From Spirochaetia bacterium (lineage in GTDB: Bacteria; Spirochaetota; Spirochaetia; Treponematales; Breznakiellaceae), in contig BOAV01000056.1 in assembly GCA_026002045.1 (NCBI GenBank), positions 1 to 15,607 of the forward strand: DNA of 15,607 bases, in the 5' to 3' direction. Both the position numbers and the translations under genes were made by a program. The first letter of the stretch is position 1. Each line of letters opens with the position of its first letter. The notes beneath the pieces are model-generated. The model searched no databases. It had not been told where the DNA came from and saw only the letters and a program-made list of their open reading frames with translations. Below, piece by piece: positions 1-7,036 of this stretch.

Positions 1-2
1 GG

Positions 3-21
3 AAATGTGTATAAGAGACAG
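3..21 (+). other. Tn5/Nextera mosaic-end adapter remnant
   Basis: Bases 3-21 match the 19-base Tn5 mosaic end used in Nextera libraries (AGATGTGTATAAGAGACAG) at 18 of 19 positions; only base 4 differs (A for G). This is untrimmed adapter at a contig edge, not host sequence. Genomic sequence probably begins at base 22. Confidence 0.93.
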
Positions 22-80
22 TTTATTAATAGCATTAACAGTATATTTTCTCATCACGGCGGCTTTGATGCATAAAAAAT

Positions 81-110
81 TTGCACAAATCCTTCGTCAT
101 GTTTTAGTAA
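81..110 (+). promoter_or_regulatory. Possible promoter of the LipL32-like gene
   Basis: TTGCAC at 81-86 could be a -35 box, followed after 18 bases by TAGTAA at 105-110 as a weak -10. The whole 22-154 interval is AT-rich, and other AT-rich hexamers nearby would fit as well. The strong ribosome binding site AGGAGGT at 144-150 is much more certain than the promoter. Confidence 0.3.
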
Positions 111-154
111 ATAAAACTTCATATGAGGTTTTATATATTTTTTAGGAGGTAGTT

Positions 155-877
155 ATGAAAACTACACAAAAGAGGAACGTAATGTTTCTATTGGGAATGC
201 TCGGCATGGCGCTGGCATTTGGATTGACCGGATGCGCATCGACCGGAGGAGGGGCTAAACTTCCTGCATTCGGCGCAGATTTACTCGCTAAATCTTCGCC
301 CCTCGGTACCGTCAGGGTGCCCTATACATCATTAATAAGCTACTATGGCTATGCCAAACCCGGCGCTGCACCTGATGATGTCGTTGACGGTCATAAGACA
401 TGGTACATCTATGTTTGGATTCCGGCAGTGGCTCCTGAAATTGGTGTCCGCATGATTTCTCCCGCCCCTAAAGGTGCAGAGCCCCAGGAAGGCGATTTTA
501 AATCACCAACATGGGAAGAAGGCAAAAATGATACCGGGCATTATTTTGACACCTGGATTTCATTGGAAAGAGCAGGCAACGTTACTTCTCCTGCAGATAT
601 TGCCGGGGCATCCAACTGGAACAGGTACGAGTACAATGATGATTCCAGCGAAATGCCGAAAAACCCCGCAGGGCTTGTCCGCAATTCACTGTTCCGCGCG
701 ACAAGCGAACCAAGCAACCCGCTAAAAGCTCTTGTCCGCGGACTGTACCGTGTCGGCTTCTCAACTTACAAAGCCGGCGAAGTTGAAGGTACCTTCCTTG
801 CCCAGATTGGCGCTCCTATAGATCTTCCCGGCGTTGTTGTTGGTACCCTGGAAGAAGTACAGGCAGCAGCTAAATAG
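155..877 (+). CDS. LipL32-family surface lipoprotein
   Basis: 240 aa. The start is fixed by AGGAGGT at 144-150, four bases before the ATG. A type II signal peptide ends in the lipobox L24-T-G-C27, so the protein should be lipidated at C27. From residue 58 on it follows my recollection of Leptospira LipL32 closely: a tyrosine-rich ISYYGYAKPG block (61-70), YVWIPAV then GVRMISP (86-103), FDTWI (131-135) and LVRGLYR with a STYKAGEV block (193-210). LipL32 binds Ca2+ through D132, T133, D164, D165 and Y178. Here D132-T133 is kept at the same numbering, but the aspartate-rich loop is reduced to NDD at 161-163. LipL32 is the major lipoprotein of pathogenic Leptospira. The role here is unknown; an abundant envelope protein is an inference. 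The gene stands alone and is followed by a hairpin block. Confidence 0.88.
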   Translation: MKTTQKRNVMFLLGMLGMALAFGLTGCASTGGGAKLPAFGADLLAKSSPLGTVRVPYTSLISYYGYAKPGAAPDDVVDGHKTWYIYVWIPAVAPEIGVRMISPAPKGAEPQEGDFKSPTWEEGKNDTGHYFDTWISLERAGNVTSPADIAGASNWNRYEYNDDSSEMPKNPAGLVRNSLFRATSEPSNPLKALVRGLYRVGFSTYKAGEVEGTFLAQIGAPIDLPGVVVGTLEEVQAAAK

Positions 878-995
878 AGTCTGTCTATAATGTGGACACA
901 TTATAGACAGACTACCTTGAAAATCGCATTTTCGCAGCCTTTAGGCTGCGAAAATGCAAGGTCTGTCCACAAAGTAACCGACTTTGTGGACAGAC
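878..995. repeat. Block of three consecutive perfect hairpins
   Basis: Three inverted repeats lie end to end. Hairpin 1 has 17-base arms at 878-894 and 897-913 with a 2-base centre. Hairpin 2 has 14-base arms at 926-939 and 944-957 with a 4-base loop, plus flanking CCTT/AAGG. Hairpin 3 has 15-base arms at 961-975 and 981-995 with a 5-base loop. Hairpins 1 and 3 share the outer motif GTCTGTC/GACAGAC and the internal motif TGTGGACA, so the block has inverted termini, like a miniature mobile element or REP-type unit. It begins directly after the lipoprotein stop codon and could also end or stabilise that mRNA. No T-run follows, so a classical terminator is unlikely. Confidence 0.8.
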
Positions 996-1064
996 ACTAA
1001 ATAATCTCTTAGAGCCGATAACTGCAACGACAGCCCCGCCCGAAGGTGAACTCAGGGTTCGTCT

Positions 1065-1093
1065 TTGGGCAGAGCTGCTATTGTAGTTATAAT
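1065..1093 (+). promoter_or_regulatory. Predicted promoter of the trmJ-like gene
   Basis: A perfect TATAAT lies at 1088-1093. A weak TTGGGC lies at 1065-1070, with a 17-base spacer. Transcription would start near 1100, giving a leader of about 20 bases. No clear Shine-Dalgarno sequence precedes the ATG at 1122. Confidence 0.5.
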
Positions 1094-1121
1094 GTATACC
1101 ATTTTGGGCTAATATGGACAC

Positions 1122-1856
1122 ATGACACTGTCGGATATCGTCATTATACTTTCCCGGCCCTCGGAAAGCGGGAACGTGGGGGCCGTGTGCCGGGCCATGA
1201 AGAACATGGGCCTTTCCCGGCTGCGTATTGCCGGGGCTGCCCGCGAATCCCTTGATGAGGCGGTGGTCAGGGCCCGGGCAGTCCATGCGGCGGATGTTTG
1301 GGAGGGGGCGGAATTTTTTGACACCCTTGCGGAGGCCGCTGTGGATTGCGCCCTGCTGGCGGGAACCACCCGGCGGCGGGGCCATCACCGGAAGAATGTT
1401 ACCATGACCCCCAGGGAACTGGCGGCCTGGCTCCGGGATCGGCCGGGGCACACCACAGCTTTGGTTTTCGGCAACGAGCGCACCGGCCTTGAGGATGATG
1501 AGCTTGCCCTCTGCAACATCGCTTCCCACATACCGGTCTCCGATACTTTCCCTTCGCTGAACCTTTCCCATGCGGTACAGATCTACGCCTATGAGCTGTT
1601 TCAGGTATTAGGACCGGCAGCCGATGAGCCCGTTAAAGGCGCATGGGTTCCCCTGAGCCGGGAACAGGCCGATGCTCTTACTGCTGCTGTGACAGAAAAT
1701 CTGGAGGCCCTGGGCTTTTACCGGCATCCCGGCCGGGCGGAGCAGGAGCGGTTCATCCGGGACTTTATTTCCCGTGCGGGCTTAACCAAAGAAGAAGGGC
1801 GGTATTTTGGAGATATATTTGCGAAGGCGGCGCGGTTGGCGCGGGGTCACACTTGA
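1122..1856 (+). CDS. trmJ: TrmJ-like SPOUT tRNA/rRNA 2'-O-methyltransferase
   Basis: 244 aa, the usual TrmJ length. The SpoU/TrmH motifs are in order: motif 1 at 16-30 (SGNVGAVCRAMKNMG, with N18 and R24), motif 2 at 114-123 (LVFGNERTGL) and motif 3 at 146-158 (LNLSHAVQIYAYE). These form the SAM-binding trefoil knot. The C-terminal 80 residues are the helical extension typical of TrmJ, which in Escherichia coli methylates position 32 of some tRNAs. The enzyme is cytoplasmic and uses SAM as methyl donor. The exact target base cannot be read from sequence; a related rRNA methyltransferase is the alternative. The start follows a perfect -10 box but has a poor ribosome binding site. An out-of-frame ATG at 1114 stops at once (ATG GAC ACA TGA) over the real start. 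The gene is convergent with the Rpn gene, 22 bases apart. Confidence 0.87.
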   Translation: MTLSDIVIILSRPSESGNVGAVCRAMKNMGLSRLRIAGAARESLDEAVVRARAVHAADVWEGAEFFDTLAEAAVDCALLAGTTRRRGHHRKNVTMTPRELAAWLRDRPGHTTALVFGNERTGLEDDELALCNIASHIPVSDTFPSLNLSHAVQIYAYELFQVLGPAADEPVKGAWVPLSREQADALTAAVTENLEALGFYRHPGRAEQERFIRDFISRAGLTKEEGRYFGDIFAKAARLARGHT

Positions 1857-1878
1857 TTGTATGCGATTGTTTGTAACG

Positions 1879-2799
1879 CTATAGGTTTTCGATGTCTTCA
1901 GAAGAAAGGCCGGTATATTCCTGTATTTTTTCAGGGGGAATATTATCCGCTTTCATTTTTCGGGCGATTCCCTCCGCACGAACCTTCCCGGCAGCATAGA
2001 GCCCGGACTCATGATCTATGATCCCGACTTCCCGTGAAAAGGCCCGCGCCCATTTCTGCTGATTCCTGCTTATCTTTGCCAATGCCCGGTCTGCCCGCAT
2101 AATCCCTTCCTCCTGTTTACACAGTTCCTGTATCAATGGTTCCATCTTTTCATTGTTTTTATACCTAAAAAATATGCACCATTTCTGCTCCTTTGGCAAG
2201 ATTTTAAGGTCCGCCTTCCCTTCAAAATAGGCCCTGACTACTTTTTCCAGCTTCGGCATCTCATAAAAGATGATTTCCAGCTTATTGGATAGCCTGTCGT
2301 GTTCCGTTTCCTCCATGGGGAAGTACCGGCGGGGAACCTTGTCACTGCCGGGAAACAAAATGCAATTCAGAAAGAAAATCTGATATACCCGTTTGGTCTC
2401 CTGGTATTTCGTTCCCCGTTTCATCTGCCCCGCCAGGAGTTTCGTTCCCAGAAGCAAGGCCCGTGCCTTGAGGTCGTCATCGCTCTTTCGGATCTGCATT
2501 TCCAGATCCGCCTGTTCCCCATTGTTAAAGGTAACCAGGATGTCCAAACGGACAGCTTTCCCGGTAAGGTACTCGGGGAGGATTTCACTGTTCTGCACCT
2601 GCATATCCCTGACGTTGCGATGGGTACAGTCCGAAAGGAGAAGCCGCAGGGCTTCCCGTGAGTCTTCGTCATCGGCGGTGAAAAGGGATTTGAACACGAT
2701 GTCGAGCATCACATCCAGAATCCTGCCCTCGGCGGCATACTTCCGCGCCAGACGCTTGAGGGTTCCCCTTGATACGGGGAATTTGGGTGATATTTTCAT
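1879..2799 (-). CDS. Rpn-family PD-(D/E)XK nuclease / putative transposase
   Basis: 306 aa. The N-terminal part carries the FKSLF segment (36-40) and the nuclease core: D86 in RLDILVTF, then E100-M-Q102 in DLEMQIRK. This D-x13-ExQ spacing is the catalytic signature of the PDDEXK_2/Rpn group. The C-terminus (271-306) has the family's usual charged helix and a short helix-turn-helix-like end (YTGLSSEDIENL). Rpn proteins are DNA endonucleases linked to RecA-independent recombination; members in spirochaetes and cyanobacteria are often called transposases but usually lack inverted-repeat ends. All key residues are present, so it looks intact. The start is uncertain: the ATG sits inside a 16-base palindrome, with only AGGG one base upstream as a possible ribosome binding site. 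A directly repeated sequence extends upstream of it. Confidence 0.82.
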   Translation of the reverse strand: MKISPKFPVSRGTLKRLARKYAAEGRILDVMLDIVFKSLFTADDEDSREALRLLLSDCTHRNVRDMQVQNSEILPEYLTGKAVRLDILVTFNNGEQADLEMQIRKSDDDLKARALLLGTKLLAGQMKRGTKYQETKRVYQIFFLNCILFPGSDKVPRRYFPMEETEHDRLSNKLEIIFYEMPKLEKVVRAYFEGKADLKILPKEQKWCIFFRYKNNEKMEPLIQELCKQEEGIMRADRALAKISRNQQKWARAFSREVGIIDHESGLYAAGKVRAEGIARKMKADNIPPEKIQEYTGLSSEDIENL

Positions 2800-2846
2800 G
2801 CCCTATATAGGGCACTCAGATGTGTGGCGCTTGCATCAAATAGGGA
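2799..2846. repeat. Intergenic repeat, copy A (upstream of the Rpn gene)
   Basis: This copy shares with 15032-15074, in the same orientation, CTATATAGGGCACT (2803-2816), GATGTGTGGCG (2819-2829), TT, ATCAAA and GGGA (2843-2846), with only a few substitutions and one indel. Both copies precede a minus-strand gene and are followed on the plus strand by a T-rich stretch. In copy A, TGCCCTATATAGGGCA (2799-2814) is a perfect 16-base palindrome that overlaps the Rpn start codon. Confidence 0.85.
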
Positions 2847-2908
2847 AAAAGTGACTTTTTTTCTGAAAGATTTTGGATTGTTTTTTTTCAGGCGGCGGCA
2901 GACCGTTC

Positions 2909-4402
2909 TTAATTCCCCCTTACCCCCGCCCGTTCCACAGTATTCCTGTCATTTTGTAATTGGCGGTTGTCGGGGAATTCCGCAAGGCCCTCCCGGAGAA
3001 TCTGTGTCGCTTCATCATAGTTTTTTTTGTTAAAGGCCGCAGCAAAGCGGTTGTGAAAATCCACCGCCCGGTTTGATTTGAAAGTACGAATTTCCTGTTC
3101 CAGCCGTGAGTCTGCCCCGTAGCGGGTAATTGATGATTCAAGCCAGGCGATGCCCGCAAGCCAGTCGCGGCCGGGGGCTGCGCTTAACAGTGATGCTGTT
3201 TTGAGGATCACAAAATTTCGCAGTTCCTTTGCACGGCCTGAGGGGAGCCGCTTCTCCGCTTCCGCCCGGTCCAGGGCGGCAAGGATATCTTCCGCCTGAT
3301 CCGCCCGGCTTATCCGGTTTGACATTTCTGTAAGTTCCGCATCGGTGGTCATACTGTCCAGGAGTTTGAAATTTTCCGGGCTCAACAGGTTGGCATTGGC
3401 CGTGAGAAACGCCCGCGCTTCGGAACTGTGATTTCCGCGGGAAAGTTTGACCATACGGTTGTTTGCCGCAGTGTAGATAAATTCCTGCCACTGCACCGGA
3501 TTGGGGTATTTTGCGCTTGCCATAGCTGCCCAGCGGAGCCCATCATCTTCCTTTCCCCCATTGATTAATGAAACGCCGTAGTTGAGGAGCCGGTCAATCA
3601 AGTCCTTTTCGGGGTCCTCAAAAATGGAAGATGAAATTCCGTCCAGGCGGCCCGCGAGGAGACTTGCCCGGTTCACCGCCAGGGGGACCGCTTCGGCAAA
3701 ACGCTTACGGCTTTCAAGATCGGCGATCCGGTTGTGAAGGATCAGGGAAACAAGTTCAAGTGCATTGATGGTGGTACGGTCCCGGTAATTCCGGGCGGGC
3801 ACATAGGCAAAGCCCGTGAGTTTGCCGAAGTCATCGTGAAACTCCCGGCGGTTCCCCGGATCAAAGCCATAGGGATTGGTGGTTTCCACGTCAATAGCTT
3901 CACCATCGGCATGCACCGAGATAAAGGCATGGTCACGGGTCATCACTCCCTTTACTTCAAGCTCCACCGCATCGGCCAGTATGAGGTAAAGCACCGCCGA
4001 TGAAACGCAGTTATACCTGCCATTGGAAAGAATCGTATCGATCCGGGTCTGCAGCGCCGAATAGGACTTGAGGAATTTTTTGTGCATGAAGGTAAGCACA
4101 TATTCCCCCCGTTCCCGCTCATTTTGTGGAAGATCCGGTGCATTTTGCAGTTCCTGAACTGCGGCCGCGATAAGCGCCCGGTACGAAGGCTGCCCCCGTG
4201 CGGGCGAAGCATCGGCGTCTGCCCCGGAGGCCCAAAGGCTAATCTCCGTCAGATCCTGCCAAGTGTAAGGTCCCGTCTGTCCCCGGCGGGCAAATTCCGC
4301 CGCCTTTGGGTCCGGCTCCAGATTGGGAAAAGCAGAGGCCGGGGATTGGGCGGAGAGAGGAGTGGTTTGAAGGGTTAAGAGAAACAGAAGCAATGCAACC
4401 AT
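2909..4402 (-). CDS. Exported transglutaminase-like protein with helical/TPR repeats
   Basis: 497 aa from the ATG at 4402. The open frame continues further upstream, but it then crosses the trxB promoter and start. The first 18 residues are hydrophobic and end in a likely signal peptidase site (SAQ). A transglutaminase-like fold is suggested by C132 in GRYNCVSSAVLYL, H158 in RDHAFISVH and D171 in AIDVETTNPYG, which have the order and spacing of a Cys-His-Asp triad. From about residue 215 to the end the protein is helical, with TPR-like segments (clearest at 446-480). The substrate is unknown; bacterial relatives are proteases or cross-linkers of the envelope. AAGGA lies 12 bases before the chosen start, rather far, and an out-of-frame ATGATG lies between them. 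No positive charge precedes the hydrophobic core, which is odd for a signal peptide. The gene is divergent from trxB. Confidence 0.72.
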   Translation of the reverse strand: MVALLLFLLTLQTTPLSAQSPASAFPNLEPDPKAAEFARRGQTGPYTWQDLTEISLWASGADADASPARGQPSYRALIAAAVQELQNAPDLPQNERERGEYVLTFMHKKFLKSYSALQTRIDTILSNGRYNCVSSAVLYLILADAVELEVKGVMTRDHAFISVHADGEAIDVETTNPYGFDPGNRREFHDDFGKLTGFAYVPARNYRDRTTINALELVSLILHNRIADLESRKRFAEAVPLAVNRASLLAGRLDGISSSIFEDPEKDLIDRLLNYGVSLINGGKEDDGLRWAAMASAKYPNPVQWQEFIYTAANNRMVKLSRGNHSSEARAFLTANANLLSPENFKLLDSMTTDAELTEMSNRISRADQAEDILAALDRAEAEKRLPSGRAKELRNFVILKTASLLSAAPGRDWLAGIAWLESSITRYGADSRLEQEIRTFKSNRAVDFHNRFAAAFNKKNYDEATQILREGLAEFPDNRQLQNDRNTVERAGVRGN

Positions 4403-4451
4403 AGAATCATCATATCCTTTTTTATATAATATGAAAACAACAGGAGTAACC
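4403..4451. promoter_or_regulatory. Divergent promoter region between the transglutaminase-like gene and trxB
   Basis: Only 49 bases separate the two starts. TATAAT at 4425-4430 is a perfect plus-strand -10, giving a start of transcription near 4437 for trxB; no good -35 is seen. The same AT block read on the minus strand gives TATTAT, a candidate -10 for the other gene. AGGAG at 4442-4446 is the trxB ribosome binding site, and AAGGA (minus, 4415-4419) serves the divergent gene. The two promoters overlap, so they may compete. Confidence 0.55.
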
Positions 4452-5402
4452 ATGTCTATCGATTTGATTATTATTGGGGCGGGTCCTGCGGGGCTGACCG
4501 CCGCCCAATATGGGGCACGGGCCAATTTGAAAGTTTTGGTGATTGAGCAGCTTGCGCCGGGTGGTCAGGCGCTTTTGATCGATGTACTTGAAAACTATCC
4601 CGGCAATGTGGGAACTGGGGATGTCCCGCCAAAAACGGGTTTTGAATTTTCCCAGGACCTCCACAAGCAGGCCGAAAGTTTCGGCGCGCAGTTTTTGTCT
4701 GAATCCGTTTTGTCGCTCAAACGCGAGGGGAATCTTTTTACCCTGGCCCTGGGAAACGGCGAAACCCGGACCGCCCCCGCGGTGATCCTCGCCACCGGGG
4801 CGCAGCACCGCACCCTGGATGTTTCCGGCGAAGCGGAATTTTCAGGCCGGGGAGTTTCTTACTGCGCCACCTGCGACGGCCCCTTTTTCAGAAACAAAAA
4901 AATTTTTGTGGCCGGCGGCGGGGACGCTGCCTGTGACGAGGCCCAGTACCTTTCCCGGCTTTCCTCACAGGTGGTGCTGGTTCACCGGCGGAACCATTTC
5001 CGGGCGCAAAAGGCTTTGGCCGAGCGCACCCTCCACAACCCCAATATCGAAGTCAGGTTCAATACCCGGATAAAGGAAATCCGGGGCGGACAAAAAGTTG
5101 CATCGGTCATTCTTGAACGCACCGGTGATGACGGCAAGGGCATTGGCGAAACCTGCGAAGAGGCCGCAGATGCGGTTTTCATTTTTGCGGGGACCATTCC
5201 CCAAACTTCCCTCGTGCCGGACGCCGAAAAAGACGAAAACGGCTACATCATCACGGACCAGAAAATGGCAAGCTCTGTGCCGGGGCTTTTTGTCGCCGGT
5301 GATGTCCGCGCAAGCCCTTTCCGGCAGGTGGTGGTCGCCGCCGCCGAGGGGGCCATTGCGGCGCATTGTGCGGCGGAGTATATCGATCGGCTGAATGGAT
5401 GA
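4452..5402 (+). CDS. trxB: Thioredoxin reductase (NADPH, FAD)
   Basis: 316 aa, the normal length for the low-molecular-weight bacterial enzyme. It moves electrons from NADPH through FAD to thioredoxin in the cytoplasm. Visible motifs are FAD-binding GAGPAG (9-14), the redox pair C138-A-T-C141, NADPH-binding GGGDAA (155-160) with the phosphate-binding HRR (178-180), and the C-terminal FAD motif GDV with its RQVVVAAAEGA helix (283-302). GGGDAA replaces the common GGGNSA, a mild variant. The start is the ATG with AGGAG six bases upstream; an in-frame ATG at 4431 overlaps the -10 box and is rejected. The stop overlaps the start of the next gene by four bases, so trxB heads a three-gene operon. 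Confidence 0.93.
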   Translation: MSIDLIIIGAGPAGLTAAQYGARANLKVLVIEQLAPGGQALLIDVLENYPGNVGTGDVPPKTGFEFSQDLHKQAESFGAQFLSESVLSLKREGNLFTLALGNGETRTAPAVILATGAQHRTLDVSGEAEFSGRGVSYCATCDGPFFRNKKIFVAGGGDAACDEAQYLSRLSSQVVLVHRRNHFRAQKALAERTLHNPNIEVRFNTRIKEIRGGQKVASVILERTGDDGKGIGETCEEAADAVFIFAGTIPQTSLVPDAEKDENGYIITDQKMASSVPGLFVAGDVRASPFRQVVVAAAEGAIAAHCAAEYIDRLNG

Positions 5403-7036
5403 TGAAGTTGATTATAACAGTAATACTGTTTTTTAGTATTACTGCGCAAAATCTTTTTTCCCTTAGTTTTACTGATTCCGGCAGCCCTGCGGAACTTGCC
5501 GCCGCCATGGAAGCGGCCATGAGCGATGAGCAGGCTCTGGCCCAGACCTTTATGCTGGGCTGGGTGGGAGCCGAGCCTTCACCGCTGATCGTCGACTGGA
5601 TTCGGGACCGGAATATCGGGGGGGTCAAAATTTTCGGCTGGAACACCGGAGACACTCGGCGGCTCGCGGAGACCGTGGGCTCCCTGCAGCGCCTCAGCCT
5701 GGAGGGAAAATTCGGTCTGCCCCTTTTGGTGGCCACGGATCAGGAGGGGGGCTGGATCCGCCACGTAAAGGGAAGCACCAGCGAAACGCCGGGGAACATG
5801 GCAATCGGCGCATCGGGGTATCCGCGGGACGCCTACCTTTCGGGGTATTACATCGGCAAAGAGTTGGCGGTTATCGGCATCAACATGAATTTTGCCCCCA
5901 CCGTAGATGTGTTTACCAACAGGGATTCTGTGCTGATTGGGCCCCGTGCCTTTGGGAGCGATCCGGTGAAGGTGGGGATTCTGGGGGCGGCCTTTATGAA
6001 GGGCCAGATGGCGGCAGGGATCATTCCTACCGCGAAACATTACCCCGGTCACGGAGACACGGACCTGGATTCCCACGGGGTGCTGCCCCAAATCACCGTA
6101 AACTTTGAAACACTCTGGGACCGGGAACTGGTGCCCTATCGCCTGCTTGCCAAAGAGGGACTCCCGGCGGTGATGAGCGGCCATCTGGCTTTTCCCAACA
6201 CTAAAGCTGCGGATGCCCCGGCCTCACTTTCACCATGGTTTCTAAATGATGTGCTCCGGGAGAAAATCGGTTACCGGGGTATTATCATCACCGACGATCT
6301 TATGATGAACGGCGCCACCACCTGGGCGGGGAGCCTTTCCCGCGCGGCGCAGCAGGCCCTGCTTGCGGGGAACGATATCATCATGCTCTCCAAAACCCCA
6401 AACCTTTTGGATCCGATCTGGACATCCCTGGTAAACGCCATGAAGGACGATGTGGTATTCCGCGCACGGGTGCGGGACGCATGCAGACGGGTGCTGGCGG
6501 TAAAATTTGAATACCTCCGGGGCGAAAAAAAAGTCCCCCACATACCGGACCTTGCAAAGATTGAGACCGAATTGCCAAACCCCGAAGGGGCCGCATTTTT
6601 TCTCGATCTTGCCGCCCGCAGTGTTACTGTGGTCCGGGGTAGGGACACCGTAATTCCTCTCAAGGCGGATGACGCCGGGAAGGTACTGCTGGCGGGGCAG
6701 TATGTAGATTTTTTCACCCTGGGAAAAGCCGCTTACCCCGAGGCGGCTTCCTACTGGTATTCTCCTTCATTTGGGATCGCCGAATTTACCGCCATGGCCC
6801 GGAACGCCGACACGGTGATCTTCTGCATTTCCAATGCGGAGGGTTTAGCATTTCTGCGGGCACTGCAGCCCCTCAAAAAAAAGGTGATTGTTTTTTCCGT
6901 GTTGAGCCCGGTGTATCTTGAAAGTGCCCCCTGGGCGGACGGGGCAATTGCGGTTTACAGCTATGCACGGGAATCCTTTGCCGCAGGCTTTTCCGCCATC
7001 CTGGGCCGTATTCCCGCCGGAGGGAGACTTCCTTGA
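5399..7036 (+). CDS. nagZ: Secreted GH3 beta-N-acetylhexosaminidase (NagZ-like)
   Basis: 545 aa. It starts at the ATG that overlaps the trxB stop (ATGA), which implies translational coupling; the in-frame ATG at 5366 would add trxB-overlapping sequence before the signal peptide. Residues 3-20 form an uncleaved or type I signal sequence, so the enzyme is exported. The GH3 barrel shows DQEGG (114-118), the NagZ loop KHYPGHGDTDLDSH (213-226), whose Asp-His pair is the acid/base of this subgroup, and ITDDL with the probable nucleophile D299. A second domain follows from about residue 400, as in the two-domain enzyme of Bacillus subtilis. NagZ enzymes remove terminal GlcNAc from muropeptides. Periplasmic wall-fragment trimming is the likely role; another beta-hexosaminide cannot be excluded. 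Confidence 0.85.
   Translation: MMKLIITVILFFSITAQNLFSLSFTDSGSPAELAAAMEAAMSDEQALAQTFMLGWVGAEPSPLIVDWIRDRNIGGVKIFGWNTGDTRRLAETVGSLQRLSLEGKFGLPLLVATDQEGGWIRHVKGSTSETPGNMAIGASGYPRDAYLSGYYIGKELAVIGINMNFAPTVDVFTNRDSVLIGPRAFGSDPVKVGILGAAFMKGQMAAGIIPTAKHYPGHGDTDLDSHGVLPQITVNFETLWDRELVPYRLLAKEGLPAVMSGHLAFPNTKAADAPASLSPWFLNDVLREKIGYRGIIITDDLMMNGATTWAGSLSRAAQQALLAGNDIIMLSKTPNLLDPIWTSLVNAMKDDVVFRARVRDACRRVLAVKFEYLRGEKKVPHIPDLAKIETELPNPEGAAFFLDLAARSVTVVRGRDTVIPLKADDAGKVLLAGQYVDFFTLGKAAYPEAASYWYSPSFGIAEFTAMARNADTVIFCISNAEGLAFLRALQPLKKKVIVFSVLSPVYLESAPWADGAIAVYSYARESFAAGFSAILGRIPAGGRLP

Noticed and set aside
878..995. Hairpin block as a classical Rho-independent terminator
   Set aside because: None of the three stems is followed by a T-run on either side.
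912..1571. 219-codon open frame on the minus strand opposite trmJ
   Set aside because: It is a shadow of the GC-rich trmJ gene, runs into the hairpin block and has no recognisable domain.
2803..2846. TATATA in the repeat as a -10 box with TTGAT as -35
   Set aside because: The spacing is about 24 bases in both copies, too long for sigma-70, and in copy A the transcript would start at or after the ATG.
5366..5398. ATG at 5366 as the GH3 start
   Set aside because: It lies inside trxB and would add 11 residues before the signal peptide; the ATG at 5399 overlaps the trxB stop in the usual coupled form.
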